A stretch of DNA of 64,000 bases from contig JAKZAP010000014.1 in the NCBI GenBank assembly GCA_023053575.1, forward strand, positions 20,548,938 through 20,612,937. The letters are read 5' to 3'. The DNA comes from Branchinecta lynchi. Lineage: Eukaryota; Arthropoda; Branchiopoda; Anostraca; Branchinectidae. Shown here piece by piece: positions 1 to 10,848 of this stretch (positions are counted from its first letter, which is position 1; each line of letters begins with the position of its first letter). The translations under genes were made by a program, and so were the position numbers. The notes under the pieces are model-generated. The model ran no database searches and was not told the origin of the DNA. It saw only the letters and a program-made list of their open reading frames with translations.

Positions 1-436
1 GCAAGACAGGGTGCTACTGGATACTATTACTTAAGATTGGACCAGCCTGAGGCACATTGAATGATAGTATTCTTTGCTATTACATGAATGAATGAATAAC
101 TTTATTGTAAATATCGCGTGGATAAATAAAACAATGTATGTTACAAAAATAAAATGTCTGTCACTTATTAAAATTTTCCACAAAATATTGTCTGAATGAC
201 TGCCTTTATCTCGTCGACGCACCAGGGTTGCATGGTTCGGGTGTAGCGCTGGATTTTGACGGCGGAAGGATGTCACGGTGCTTCGAGGACGATAGCAAGC
301 CATGTCCAAAAGACATGACCAACTCATGCCTTCTCTCCTTCAAAGTGGTCAGCTTAAGCTGTGAGAGACACATATCGTATGGTATATGGCTGTCCCCCAA
401 GATTATTCGCAAGGCTCGCTTCTGGACAGACTCCAG
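1..436 (+). repeat. Left arm of large inverted repeat
   Basis: Bases 1-436 are the reverse complement of 840-1275; paired positions always sum to 1276. The translations of both arms over about 100 codons are identical, so the arms are nearly or fully identical. The 403-bp spacer is not palindromic. The right-hand copy of the MITE goes on past 1275, so the arm probably extends left of the window. Confidence 0.9.
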
Positions 437-600
437 CTTCTAGCTTTGTTCAGTGGTGATGCCCGCATGCCACACGGTACATGCGTATTCCATTATCGGA
501 CGCATATGGGCTGTGTAATAGGTTAGCAAGGCTTGCTCGCCCAAACCATGTCGACGCAATTTGGCCAAAGACCTCAGGAGAGGTACGGCTAATACATAGT
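86..600 (-). pseudogene. LINE reverse transcriptase C-terminal fragment plus 3' tail, inserted in MITE copy A
   Basis: Read on the minus strand, this gives the end of a CR1/Jockey-type LINE ORF2: RPIMEYACTVWHAGITTEQ, an in-frame stop, then KLESVQKRALRIILGDS and LTTLKERRHEL. The 3' untranslated part ends in ATAAAGTTATTCATTCATTC, a microsatellite-type LINE tail. The catalytic YADD region is absent, so this is a 5'-truncated dead copy. The reading frame is also interrupted. It lies inside a MITE at the sequence GCTATTACAT. Confidence 0.8.
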
Positions 601-839
601 ATTACATAGTATTGCATGCAACTTTTTCGTACTACTACCATACTACTATACGCAGCCTACAAAGTTTTCAGGTGCAGAGGTGGTGAAACAGCTCATTCGC
701 GTCGGGAAGTTCGTAGTCAGGAATTTCATTATTTTTATTTGTTTTCAGTCTCTCTAAAGAGACTATTTTTATTATTTTTATATATTTTTATTATCTGTAT
801 TTGTATAAGGCAGTCATTCAGACAATATTTTGTGGAAGT

Positions 840-1193
840 CTGGAGTCTGTCCAGAAGCGAGCCTTGCGAATAATCTTGGGGGACAGCCATATACCATACG
901 ATATGTGTCTCTCACAGCTTAAGCTGACCACTTTGAAGGAGAGAAGGCATGAGTTGGTCATGTCTTTTGGACATGGCTTGCTATCGTCCTCGAAGCACCG
1001 TGACATCCTTCCGCCGTCAAAATCCAGCGCTACACCCGAACCATGCAACCCTGGTGCGTCGACGAGATAAAGGCAGTCATTCAGACAATATTTTGTGGAA
1101 AATTTTAATAAGTGACAGACATTTTATTTTTGTAACATACATTGTTTTATTTATCCACGCGATATTTACAATAAAGTTATTCATTCATTCATG
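840..1193 (+). pseudogene. LINE reverse transcriptase C-terminal fragment and 3' tail (mirror copy)
   Basis: Encodes LESVQKRALRIILGDSHIPY followed by LKLTTLKERRHEL and an open stretch to a TAA at 1068-1070, then an AT-rich 3' region ending in ATTCATTCATTC at about 1193. It is the same CR1/Jockey-like C-terminus as the minus-strand copy to its left, but starts further into the ORF. No catalytic motif is present. Confidence 0.8.
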
Positions 1194-1275
1194 TAATAGC
1201 AAAGAATACTATCATTCAATGTGCCTCAGGCTGGTCCAATCTTAAGTAATAGTATCCAGTAGCACCCTGTCTTGC
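840..1275 (-). repeat. Right arm of large inverted repeat
   Basis: Mirror copy of 1-436. It includes the plus-strand LINE fragment and the MITE piece into which that LINE inserted. The same LINE insertion site is present in both arms, so the unit was duplicated after the LINE landed. Confidence 0.9.
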
Positions 1276-1427
1276 CATAGTAGCATCCAGTCTTGCTAAT
1301 AGTAGCATATAGTAGTATGCAGTAACACCGTAGTCTTGAAGTAGAAGCATGTAGTAGCATCAGTTAGTACTGCATGCTACTTTTTCGTACTACTTCATAG
1401 TACTATTTTGAGATAACTTTTCATCGG
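1194..1427 (-). mobile_element. CCGATG-family MITE, copy B (partial, inverted)
   Basis: Reverse-complement copy of the family, running from GTAATAGCAAAGAATAC to the terminal TTTTCATCGG at 1418-1427. It carries the characteristic GCATGCTACTTTTTCGTAC and CATAGTACTATTTTGAGAT blocks. The other end is missing, because the LINE and the palindrome spacer lie there. Confidence 0.75.
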
Positions 1428-1912
1428 CCGTGCACCGTACCGTACAGTACCTAAGTGGCTTTAGGCAAAACATATTTATAATGTTATCATCTGAAGTGCG
1501 CCTTCCTCATCAGACTATTTCAGATTCAGATTCAGGTTTTTTTTTACTTCACCATAAAAACACATCTACATTATACAAAAAACTCCACATAAAAGACAAA
1601 AATCCTGTGGGTGGCTGTATCTTCGAACCACCTTTTAGCTTAAAATTATTCATTAAATAATAACAGGAAAACTAATCTAACATATTTTCAAAAAGAAAAT
1701 AAAAGTGGTAAAGAAAGAGAAAAAAAAAATGATTCCCTCGTCACAACCTACCCACCACCACCCTTCTCCCCTCCCCTCCCCGGAATCTTTGGTTTTCTCT
1801 ATTAGGGCGGCCTGCACCTTCCACGATGCTCTGGCATTAAAGTCCTTGACTTGTCAATTTAATTCAAATTATTTCAGGTTTATTTGCCATGGTTAGTGTC
1901 CCTTGTATAAAT
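1428..1912. other. Non-coding, no feature recognised
   Basis: AT-rich sequence with poly-A and poly-T runs and a short C-rich stretch near 1750-1785. The short open frames have no family signature and no splice context that supports an exon. Confidence 0.5.
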
Positions 1913-2115
1913 TTTAATTTAAAAATAAATACGACACAACATTTCATGCGCGAGCAAATTAATTGGCACTTGTCATTAACCTACAACTAAAACATATATA
2001 CAATTGTCATAGAATAAATACAGTAATTCAAGTAAGGTTGTTATAATACAAGGTAAACTGAGACAAAAAACTATTACCGTATCTTTCAGTTTTACAAATG
2101 ACAGGTGTGAGTTTA
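1913..2115 (+). repeat. Dispersed repeat, pair 1 (partner at 48718-48918)
   Basis: About 200 bp that is nearly identical to 48718-48918, sharing for example CATTTCATGCGCGAGCAAAT and CTTTCAGTTTTACAA. A few per cent of positions differ by eye. No terminal inverted repeats were found, so the class is unknown. Confidence 0.85.
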
Positions 2116-2870
2116 AAATCTTCACGTAAAAAGATTTCTTTTGTATTGCTCATTTTTTGCATCTATAAGTTCGATACCTTGGTAAAATGTATCGTGTCTT
2201 TTGTTCTGTAACCATCGTAGCTTCAGAGAAGAACTAAACTTGACATGAGTTCAAGGGTTATCAACTGCTGAAGCTCTTCAGTTGAACACTCCAATGGAGG
2301 ACTTGTCCTAGCTCAAACATTATGAAATTGAACAGAAAAATCATTAAAACCTTCCCTTTGAAATATGTTTCCCCTCCTCGGATAACAGAAGGGTCTCCTC
2401 AAGTGTGCCCTTTTACCGAGACATGTCATATCTCTGAGTTAGGATTCCAAATCAATGTCTAAGAAAACGAATCCACTTTTAGATGAATAGAGGTTTCCCG
2501 AAAGCCCTCGACGTGGGTGCCCTCTCATCTGGCATTGTTTTGAAAAGAAGTCTCGAAAGTTTTACTTTTTTTTCCGCTAGAGAGACTTGGAAAGGTCGAT
2601 CAAGGTGATAGGACGCGAATTTTAGACCGAATCTATTTCTTTCTGAACACAAGGGTCCGTGGCTATTGAATATTCGCTTATCAAAGCTTCCTTTGGGAAA
2701 TTAAAAGACACGTCTTGGTTATGATAGTAAGTTATAGTAACTCATTTTACTTCAATAGTATTTCCATCCATCCAAGGCAAGGGTCATGGAAAGAGGCTAA
2801 AAACAGCCGAAGCCGTGTGTAATTTTCTGTAAGCATAGCTTAGTTGCAAAGGGGAACATCTGAGCAGAAA
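2116..2870. other. Non-coding, no feature recognised
   Basis: No gene, RNA or repeat boundary could be supported here. Confidence 0.4.
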
Positions 2871-2950
2871 CAATTTGTAGTGAGACGTGTCCTTTAAAAA
2901 GAAATATACTGCAATTTGTAGTGAGACGTGTCCTTTAAAAAGAAATATAC
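2871..2950 (+). repeat. 41-bp tandem duplication
   Basis: The 41-bp unit beginning CAATTTGTAGTGAGACGTGT at 2871 is repeated directly from 2912, and the second copy ends at 2950. The two copies are identical, so the duplication is young. Confidence 0.95.
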
Positions 2951-3433
2951 ATCGATGCTTCCTGAAACTTTGACTCAAACTAGGACCTCATTTTCCAAGA
3001 CGCACGTTTTTGTCATCAAGTCAAGGAGTTTATTTGATCCTCAAACTGTAAACACACACAAAATAAACTTATGGGCAGTAAATAAATTACGATTAAATCC
3101 TATAAATAAATAAATAAATTTCCAGTAATAAAATCCAATAAGCAACCCCTTCTTTCTAACTCACCTTAACATAAACCGAAAACCAACGAAACACAATTTA
3201 AAAACAATTTCGATTTTAAATTTTATTTGATCTGAATTCTAGTCTCTATGGACCATATCTTACTCAAACTAACTAACCTTCCCATATTTGTTATCCCCCC
3301 AAAACATATCCCTCAATATAGTCGATATTTAGAAACGGTAAATTGGTGAGGAAATTCGATTAAGTTAGAAGTTTATTTTTTATTTCTTCTTTTAGTGCGC
3401 TAATGTGTGTTATTTGCCTTTCGCTGGAACTAC
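2951..3433. other. Non-coding, no feature recognised
   Basis: AT-rich sequence with a short ATAA run near 3100-3120. Nothing else was recognised. Confidence 0.4.
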
Positions 3434-4397
3434 CTTTTTGGGAAGTGGAGCGACATCTATGACATCGCAAAAGTTGTCCGTCTGTCCGTCCGTCTGTGAG
3501 CACAAAAACCCTAAATGAGATATTTTCATTAAACTTGGTGTGAGGATTATTTGGGTCAAGGGAAAGGTTGAATTCGTAGATGGGCTATGTAGCCCTACAT
3601 TTAGGGGGGGGGGGTAAAATTTAGGGTCAAACAAAGTATTTTTAAACAGCTAATGAGAGAGTCGATTAAGAGGTAAGAAGACATGCTGAAGACGATTATG
3701 AAAACCATTTTCCCGCCGGACAAGTAGTCCGCTCGGAATCCGGCGAAAACCGGAAAGTCTGTTGAAAGTAAAACTTTTATTTGATCTTGATTAGAAGTTC
3801 GGTTCAGGGTAAGAAGACAAGCTGAAAACTTATGCGAAAATCATTTTCACCCGGACAAGTAGTTCGCCCAGAAATTTGTTAAAAGCAAAAGTTTTATTTT
3901 TATTTGATAAGGTAACCGATTTGGGGTAAGAAGAGATGCTGAATTCGTATATGACAGTCATTTTCTATCTGGACATATAGTTCACCCGGAATCCGACTGA
4001 AACCGGAAAATTTGTTATAAGTTCAATTTATATTTGAAGTTGATTAGATGTTCGATATCGGGGCAAGTAGTAAGGCTGAATTCGTTTTTGAGCTTTATTA
4101 TTTTCGCCGGACAAGTAGTTCTGGAATTCGGTCGAAACCGGAAAATTGGCAGAAGTAAGGCAGGAAGTTTCGATCGGTTTCGTCAAAATAGATCTGACTT
4201 ATAGGGGTAAATACACATGCTGAATCCATATCTTAACTTGTTTTTTCTGAGATGATTAGCTGGTTGGCCTTAATCTGTTTCTAAGTAATAAAAATGTTCA
4301 AGGATTCTAGCGAAGACTGGATCTGGCGAAGACAACCCAACTGTCTGGATCAAATATTGAATTTGTGGGATCCCATCGAAACCTTTGGTCTTGTTTG
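3434..4397 (+). repeat. GGATCC composite element with tandem array, copy 1
   Basis: Same order of blocks as four other copies: a GGGAAGTGGAG start, a GTCCGTCTGTCCGTCCGTC microsatellite, a TTCATTAAACTTGGTGTGAG block, a G-run, then about four to five degenerate units containing CCGGACAAGTAGT and CCGGAATCCGGC (period about 130 bp), and an end GGGATCCCATCGAAACCTTT at 4367. Nothing in it codes for protein. The start has lost the GATCC palindrome seen in copies 3 and 5. Confidence 0.75.
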
Positions 4398-5234
4398 ACT
4401 GTCCAGACATAAAAGTGTGTTTAGTTTTAAAGGAAGCGGTGGTATACTAAAGTGTGTAAAAAAACAGTCACGTTTTTTCCTGAAATTAAATTTTCGCTAC
4501 CAGTTCACTCTCTGTTTTGTGCCAAAAGTCACTGTCTAAATTATTTTGATGCGGCAACCCTCAGTACGTCGCCTGTGCGGCGTGAGAAAACGTTCGACCC
4601 CCTTCTTTGTGAAATTTGTCAACCCCAATCTTCAAATAATGTTGATCTAATTTTTAACGTCGTAATTTTTATCTTCGTTTTGTCATTACCAAATTGTTTG
4701 ACGAAGTGGGAATTCAATTGTACATACCGTCTACAATTTGACGAGAAGATAACCGTCTGGAAATTTATATTATCGTTAGAACTGTTGTTTTGAGAATAAA
4801 CGATTGATTGGTTGATGAAAAAAGGTCTTCTTTTTCGCGTATCCCGCAGAAGCATCCGTCTCTCAATTACGAAACCTTTCGAACTCGGTTGTCTTTCTCG
4901 CTAATTGGGACCGGGTTGGCTTTCCTAGCTGAAAGCGAACTAAGAACTTTCTAAAAGGGATCCCATCGCCCCCAAAACTTCTCGACCTTTCGCATCGATC
5001 CCCTCAGTGTACGGAAACTTACGGGGCCCCGGGGAAATACCTCAAATACGAAGGATCACGATGTTGTTCCAGAAACATGAAAATACGAGTGGTGCTGGGA
5101 AGAATTGGGGAACAGACTCGGAGCGGAAAATTTTCAATCTAATGCGGGTACTCGAGTTTATGCTTGAGTGAATGGGATGAGCCTTAAAGAAATGATGTGA
5201 TCAATTTGCTTTTAAGTCTAATTGAATATATATA
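4398..5234. other. Non-coding, no feature recognised
   Basis: The longest open frame (113 codons at 4452-4793) has no recognisable domain and lies beside repeats. No splice-bounded similarity was seen. Confidence 0.4.
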
Positions 5235-5405
5235 CAAGATCGTATCCAGGGGGGGGGGGGTTGAAACCCCTCCCCCCCCCCGAAACACACAAAAATAGTC
5301 ATTTTTACAGGCTTTTCCCTCTAATCTATGTCTTTTTTGTGCTTTTTTGTCCGACCCGCAGGCAATCCCCCCCCCCCCCGAAAAAAGTTCCTGTATACGG
5401 GCCTG
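5235..5405 (-). mobile_element. hAT-like 180-bp MITE, copy 1
   Basis: Termini CAAGATCGTATCCAGG (5235) and CCTGTATACGGGCCTG (ending 5405) are inverted repeats of each other and match the family. Between them are a poly-G run, a poly-C run, the block AGGCTTTTCCCTCTAATCTA and GTCCGACCCGCAGG. The flanks (TATATATA and TATACCCT) agree at only about half of the 8 positions, so the target duplication is decayed or lost. Confidence 0.8.
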
Positions 5406-5866
5406 TATACCCTTCATATCTGCAGTCTGCACATAAATGTATAAATGAGCTTGTGCCTGAGATAGCGGGAAAGAGATTCGGGGAATGTTAACTAAAAACA
5501 AATTTGTTTTGTTAGTATAGAATGGTTGTATTAACAAAACAATCGAGGGCTCATAAATAGCACAGCAAAAACACTGCTTGCGAGGATGTGCTATTAAAAA
5601 AAAAAAAACATCTACAAAAACACTCCACACAGTTATTTACAATAGAAAAAAATAATATTTTGTTGTCTAATCCCAAGGCAAAAAAAAAAAGAATGAAGAA
5701 AAAAAAAAGTAATTATCTTTCCTTAACCCATTTCGAAAGTATGCTTACCAAGCAACTCCATACGCTGCTCTTATTCGTTTGTCTAAATACCTGCTCCCCC
5801 TTCCTCCCTGGACCCGAAATAGTAAAATACCATAGCATCGATTTATTATACGACTGACCCGCTTAC
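5406..5866. other. Non-coding, A-rich, no feature recognised
   Basis: Contains several poly-A tracts (for example near 5595 and 5682). No gene was recognised. Confidence 0.4.
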
Positions 5867-6354
5867 ATGATGAAAAATGTATCTCAAAATAGCACTATGA
5901 AATAGTACGAAAAAGTAGCATGCAGTACTAACGATGCTACTACATGCTTCTACTTTAAAAGCTACCGTGTTACTGCATACTACTATACAGGCCCGTATCC
6001 AGGAATTTATTTCGCGGAGGGGGGGGGTTTCTTGCTGGTCGGACAAAAGAGTACAAAAAACACATAGATCAGACGGAAAAGCCTATACAAATCTTTAATT
6101 TTGTATGTTTCGGGGGGGGGGGGGGGTCAACCCCCTAGCCCCCCCCCCCCTGGATACGGCCTTGCTACTATATGCTACTATTAGCAAGACCGGATGCTAC
6201 TATGGCAAGGCAGGATGCTACTGGATACTACTACATAAGAATGGACCAGTCTGAGGCACATTAAATGATAGTATTCTTTGCTATTACATAGTGTTACCTG
6301 CAACGTTTTCGTACTACTACCATACTACTACGGAAGGTACACGTTTTTCATCGG
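5867..6354 (+). mobile_element. CCGATG-family MITE, copy C, interrupted by a hAT-like MITE
   Basis: Starts at a decayed terminus (GATGAAAAATGTATCTC) and ends at TTTTTCATCGG (6354). All internal blocks are in family order. The hAT-like element at 5988-6164 is inserted in its CTACTATA site; removing it and one duplicate restores the family sequence. Confidence 0.85.
5988..6164 (+). mobile_element. hAT-like 180-bp MITE, copy 2, nested
   Basis: Begins CAGGCCCGTATCCAGG and ends CCTGGATACGGCCTTG. It is flanked by perfect 8-bp direct repeats CTACTATA at 5980-5987 and 6165-6172. Inside are long poly-G and poly-C tracts and the block ACATAGATCAGACGGAAAAG. The 8-bp duplication and CA..TG ends are the usual marks of hAT transposition; no transposase is present. 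Confidence 0.95.
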
Positions 6355-7007
6355 GTACAGCAGTTAGACAAATTGTAAAGAAATCCAGCAATGGAAGAAT
6401 ATTATTTTACAATAGATTAGCTTTGTAGATAGATTTTTTTAGATTTTAGTTTTTAGATATGTTTTTTCCTCTTATTATAGTGTGCTCTCATTTCCTTTCT
6501 ATCTTTCTCCGCTATGCCTTGCTCTTTCTAATGGGTGAAAATTAAAATTATTCTAATTAACGATACGATTCATCCTATAAGACATTACAGCATGAACGAC
6601 CGTCATATCAACCTGCTTACTGTCCTTTGTGCTTTAATTCTTGTAATGCTTTCGGAAATATTCTTGCGAACTTTGCTGAAACACCTTCTCAGAGCACAGT
6701 GAATGGGGAGTTGGATCCATTGTCGTATCCTTTCCGATGGAGGCGCTAATTGACAAATAGAGGGGATATTCTCCGGATAAGAATTGACGATCTCCTAAGA
6801 GGTGTCAATTTTTACCCACATTTTTCTGCAATGCCCAGCAACAATAGGGCTTATAGACCTTGGCAGTATGGGCCGTAACACCATTTCAGTCCTGCACATT
6901 AAAGGAGGGAAGGCGCTAAGATCAATTTTGGGTTCATTACGCAGAATTAGAACTGAAATTACTCTTTTGGGGGTAAATTTGGACTAGTTCCCGAGTATAC
7001 CTTAAAG
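6355..7007. other. Non-coding, no feature recognised
   Basis: Only short open frames without motifs. Nothing else can be supported. Confidence 0.4.
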
Positions 7008-7011
7008 TTAA

Positions 7012-7578
7012 AGTTTAACTGAAAAGCCAACTAATTTGTATATCATTTAACTGACTACACTGTAAAAAGTTTCTCCGAATAAGGATGTAGTATTTGCTAC
7101 TGGGATTAATCTTATCTTTTTCCCAGTAGCAAATACTGCAAGATTTTTTTTTTACAGTGTACGCTGCATTATTTTGATTGCGTTCAGGATTTTTTTTTGT
7201 TTAATTGTCACTGTTTGCTCTAGTATGACAATCAGATTATCTACGGCCGTCGCCAAAACGAAAAATTCTACTATGACGCAGAAAATTTGAATCTCAACAC
7301 ACACGCGGCTTTTCAGTAATATCAGTCATCAGCCCGAGGAAGGTGGCTCACTGCGTGAACAGTGATTTTTCATAAATCATTTTCGCCAAACATGCAACAT
7401 AGATACAAGCGCATAGAGGACCACAAACCATACAGGGAAATTCCACTATTTGAACATTGATTTTTCATTAATAGCCGAGCAACGAAGTAACGAATTTTTA
7501 TCTGGTCGTCAAGTCTCTTTTTAGTGAATAAATCACGCGTAACTAAATTGTCCTATTACGTCCCTTTTCGGTTAAACT
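7012..7578 (+). mobile_element. piggyBac-like MITE, copy 1, with nested mariner-like MITE
   Basis: Inverted termini AGTTTAACTGAAAAG and CCTTTTCGGTTAAACT are flanked by TTAA at 7008-7011 and 7579-7582. Without the nested element the length is about 463 bp, close to the 444 and 445 bp of the other two copies. TTAA target sites are typical of piggyBac elements. No transposase frame is present. Confidence 0.9.
7058..7159 (+). mobile_element. Tc1/mariner-like MITE, copy a, nested
   Basis: Begins CACTGTAAAAAG and ends TTTTTTTTACAGTG, flanked by TA at 7056-7057 and 7160-7161. The interior folds back on itself: GTATTTGCTACTGGGATTAA is matched by its complement a few bases later. The 2-bp TA duplication indicates a Tc1/mariner-type transposase acting in trans. 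Confidence 0.9.
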
Positions 7579-7582
7579 TTAA

Positions 7583-8023
7583 GTTGTTGTTTTGCATTTT
7601 GCCTTATGAAACCATTTAACAGGAAAATAGCACTTGGGAGATGATTCTGAAGTCTCGGGGGGCCATGCCCCTCCTTCCCCCAACTAGCGCCTCTGTCTAT
7701 GGAATTACGGGGTTTCTGTCTCTTGGGTTGGTAAGGGCAGCGACTAGAATGAGGGGGTCCTTCCTCGACATTTATGCATATTATTTTTTGTCTGTATTGA
7801 TTTTCGTTTTATTTTTCCGTTTTTAGAGTGATTCATATTTTGTTATTATTTTTTTTCGTCATGGCCGATGGGATTTTTTAGAATATATTTTTTTTTTAAT
7901 TCTTACGTTGACGTCACTCCTGCTCGAATAGCGGCATTTTTGGATCCTTCTAGCGTGATAGCTATCTGTTGTAGAGTACAATCTTCATTATGGGGATTTG
8001 GTCTATCTTTATACTGTGCAGAG
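7583..8023. other. Non-coding, no feature recognised
   Basis: T-rich stretches near 7780-7900. No gene was recognised. Confidence 0.4.
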
Positions 8024-8203
8024 CAAAGCCGTATCCAGGGGGGGGGGGTAGGGGGTTTAACCCCCCCCCCCCCCCCCCCCCCCGAAACATACAAAAATAC
8101 TTATTTTTATAGGCTTTTCCCTATGCTCTATGTCATTTATGTACTATTTTGTGCGACCCACAGGCGACCCCCCCCTCGAAATAAATTCCTGGACACGGGC
8201 CTG
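8024..8203 (-). mobile_element. hAT-like 180-bp MITE, copy 3
   Basis: Termini CAAAGCCGTATCCAGG and CCTGGACACGGGCCTG. The flanking 8-mers GTGCAGAG (8016-8023) and CTGCAGAG (8204-8211) differ at one position. It contains a poly-G run, a poly-C run of about twenty bases and the block AGGCTTTTCCCTATGCTCTA. Confidence 0.9.
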
Positions 8204-9225
8204 CTGCAGAGGGTTAAACTTTGTACTGGATTCACGAAAAATCAATTTGACTCTTTTTCATGGCCCCATTCTGGGAGACATCTGCTTTGACTATTTAATA
8301 ATAAGGCTTTTGCCTCTTTGCAATGATAATGCTTTCGCCTCCACTGTCTAGTATTGACGGCGGGGATTATTTATAGAAGTAGTTTTCGTAAAATATTTTG
8401 GCATAGTCTGCGCTCCTCGCCATGCCTGTGTCCTTATTCAAATCGTTTATTGACAAACCAAATTCGTAGCTTTCTTCGTTAGAAAGTGCTAAATTACGCT
8501 GGTCGTACAGTATTAAAATAAATATAGTACACTAATTATTCACTTTGTTAAATCTCTGTAAAAAGGGCACAAACGAGTTCATGAACCTTGAAGTTTGTGC
8601 TTAGACAGGCACTAGTTTGTTTTACTGTGCAAAGTTTGCTATGCAAAGTTGCTATGCAAAGTTGCTATGCAAAGTTTCTCCGTCCTTGCCCAGTTCTGTT
8701 GCCGGAATGTAGGCATTAGAATTTCTGTCAAGATGTAAACGAAACCGTCTAGCTTTGGACCTAGCGAAGTCCTTGTTCTGGTCCTTGTTTTCTAACAGTT
8801 CAATTTGCCCGTCTGGCAGCTCGGACTTACGCCAACGTTAATTCTTCATGTCAATACTTTTGTCTTTTTGTCCTGTCCAGACGGTTAGTTTTTTAGCTGT
8901 CACACTTGGATGCCAACCAGAAGCTAGAATGATTTTTTTTAGAATCAAGCAATCCGATGATATTTTAAGATGGTATTAGGCCAATGTTCGATTAATGTTT
9001 GGACTGACATGGTCTGATGACGTCATTGATCTTCATCTGTTGTTCTTCATAACACATACTTTCTTGTTTGTTCTGTAAAAGGTCTCTAGTGTAGTATGGT
9101 AGTTTGGTTCTGATGTGACTCATAATTTTTTTTTTAATTTTTTTCCACTTGAAATACTGAATTGTTGTAAAAATCATAAGTATTTCTTTAGCCCAAATCA
9201 AATTTAGTTGCGCTAAACGAGTAAA
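8204..9225. other. Non-coding; contains short tandem repeat GCTATGCAAAGTT
   Basis: Around 8631-8682 a 13-bp unit GCTATGCAAAGTT is repeated about four times. The rest has no recognisable gene. Confidence 0.5.
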
Positions 9226-10150
9226 GCTCCCTTCACATTGACTCAAGAAGCTTAAGTGGGCATTTCACACTAGCCTACTTAAGAGTCTTAAGTGCACTTA
9301 AGCTTCTTTCGTGATACGTAACGCAAGGAATTTTTACTTGACGTAGCCGCATAAGAAAGTGGAAAAAAGTTCAATAGAAGACCTTACGCTATGTAAAATT
9401 CAAAAATGGACTTAGTGCATAAGAAAACCATCAAGTTTGTTCAGGAGAGAGTTTCTTTTCAATACCAAATTGAAAAATATACGAATAGACCACTGAAAGC
9501 AAATGCATGGGAAAGCTTTACAAACAAAATCAGTGATAATCGATAATCTGGGGGAAACGTATAGCCTACAGGTAGATTTTTAGCATTCTTATTTTTAGCC
9601 AGTACACTGTAAAAAGTTCCTCCGAGTAAAGATTAAAGTTAGCTGCAGTATTTGCTACTGGGATTAGTCTTATCTCTACTGAGATAAGATAAATTTGAAT
9701 TAGAGATAAGATCGTCTCAGTAGGGAAAAGATTAATCCCAGTAGCAAATACAAAGTTTTTTTTTTGCAGTGTAGGTTCTTCTCAGACTTAAATAATCTTG
9801 CAGCCGTTCTTCACTGTTAAAGTTAAATGAAATATTTTCAGTATATAGGTGACATTATCAGAGACTTCATACTCTGCTGATACAGTAGAAGTAAAGAAGA
9901 CCTATGAAATAGGCCCTCTTGTACCCCTACATACCCCTCCTGTAAACATAGACTATGTATACTTAGTGATTTTATGGATATTTAATGATTATTGCATACT
10001 TAATAATATTTATTATATAATTATTGATTAATTTACCTAATAAAAAGTGATGCTACATCCAATGTGACATACGATGGACTTAAGGTAAGAAACTTAAGCC
10101 GTAACTTAGGTACTTACCGTAAGGTCTTACGTATTCAGTGTAAAGGGGCT
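9226..10150. mobile_element. Possible MITE with CTTTACACTGAA-type ends and nested mariner-like MITE
   Basis: The left border GCTCCCTTCACATTGACT and right border ATTCAGTGTAAAGGGGC are approximate inverted repeats, each followed inward by several CTTAAG-containing blocks. The match is imperfect and no clear target duplication was found, so the boundaries are tentative. Confidence 0.4.
9605..9771 (+). mobile_element. Tc1/mariner-like MITE, copy b
   Basis: Begins CACTGTAAAAAGTT and ends TTTTTTTTTGCAGTG, with TA on both sides (9603-9604 and 9772-9773). It has the same internal foldback TTTGCTACTGGGATTA as copy a, with a longer central part. Confidence 0.9.
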
Positions 10151-10844
10151 CTTAAGTCAGCAATTTGTTCTTATGATATTTTGGCCCTTCTTGGCAAGGG
10201 TCCTATCCTGGCTCCAGCTTGAAAAACGAATCTAAGACTTAAAACGCCAGAAAAGAAATAGTATGTTACATGTTTAGGTAACATCCAAACTATTTTTTGA
10301 AATTGCGCATTTTTCTGTTTAAACTTCTGATAGTGTGATGATTTCCGGAGGAATAGAAGGAATAGAATAACTTAGAATATAAGTAATTTTATTGATAAAA
10401 AGTAACTATCAAAGCGGGACCGCCGAATTATACCTTTTCCTCATACGAAGTTAAAAAAATATACTTAAACCACTTACCAGCCTCATCGTAAAGATACGTA
10501 AAATGACTAACTTACGGTGTTATTGTACAACTCAACAAATGCTGGAACAAAACTCCTTCTATACCATCAAAGTATAGGTACCGGAGTTGAAAGTAGTGTT
10601 TAGTAAAAGCCAAGATGTTAGGCGAGTACACGCATTTCCTGTGACAATAATAAAAGCGTTGTTTGGAAAAAGAGAAGTATCAGGAAAACCGGCGCGGGTA
10701 GCTAGAATACTAAAGGTTGACGAAACCAGCAGGGAAATTCTGTTTGTGTCTTTGGTGCTTTAAGGTGCGTGAAACTTATCTTTACATCACGGGTGATGGC
10801 GCTAAACGGCGAAGTCAGCAGACATTTCTTGGCAAGGGTTCTCT
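10151..10844. other. Non-coding; includes a GGCCCTTCTTGGCAAGGG hairpin repeat
   Basis: At 10183-10209 the hairpin GGCCCTTCTTGGCAAGGG appears. It is a member of the hammerhead-like repeat family better preserved at 35744-35775 and 36254-36285. The rest is unassigned. Confidence 0.5.
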
Positions 10845-10848
10845 TTAA

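Larger units (their letters stand above)
1..672 (+). mobile_element. CCGATG-family MITE, copy A (left end cut by window, split by a LINE)
   Basis: The stretch 1-85 and the stretch from about 595 to 672 together match the right two thirds of a family seen whole at 27382-27663 (GATAGTATTCTTTGCTATTAC, then TTTTCGTACTACTACCA). A minus-strand LINE fragment sits between them. The family has inverted termini CCGATGAAAAATTT; the right terminus here is decayed. The element continues left of base 1. There is no coding capacity. Confidence 0.7.

Noticed and set aside
7868..8290. 140-codon frame with poly-proline
   Set aside because: The proline run is the poly-C tract of a hAT-like MITE.
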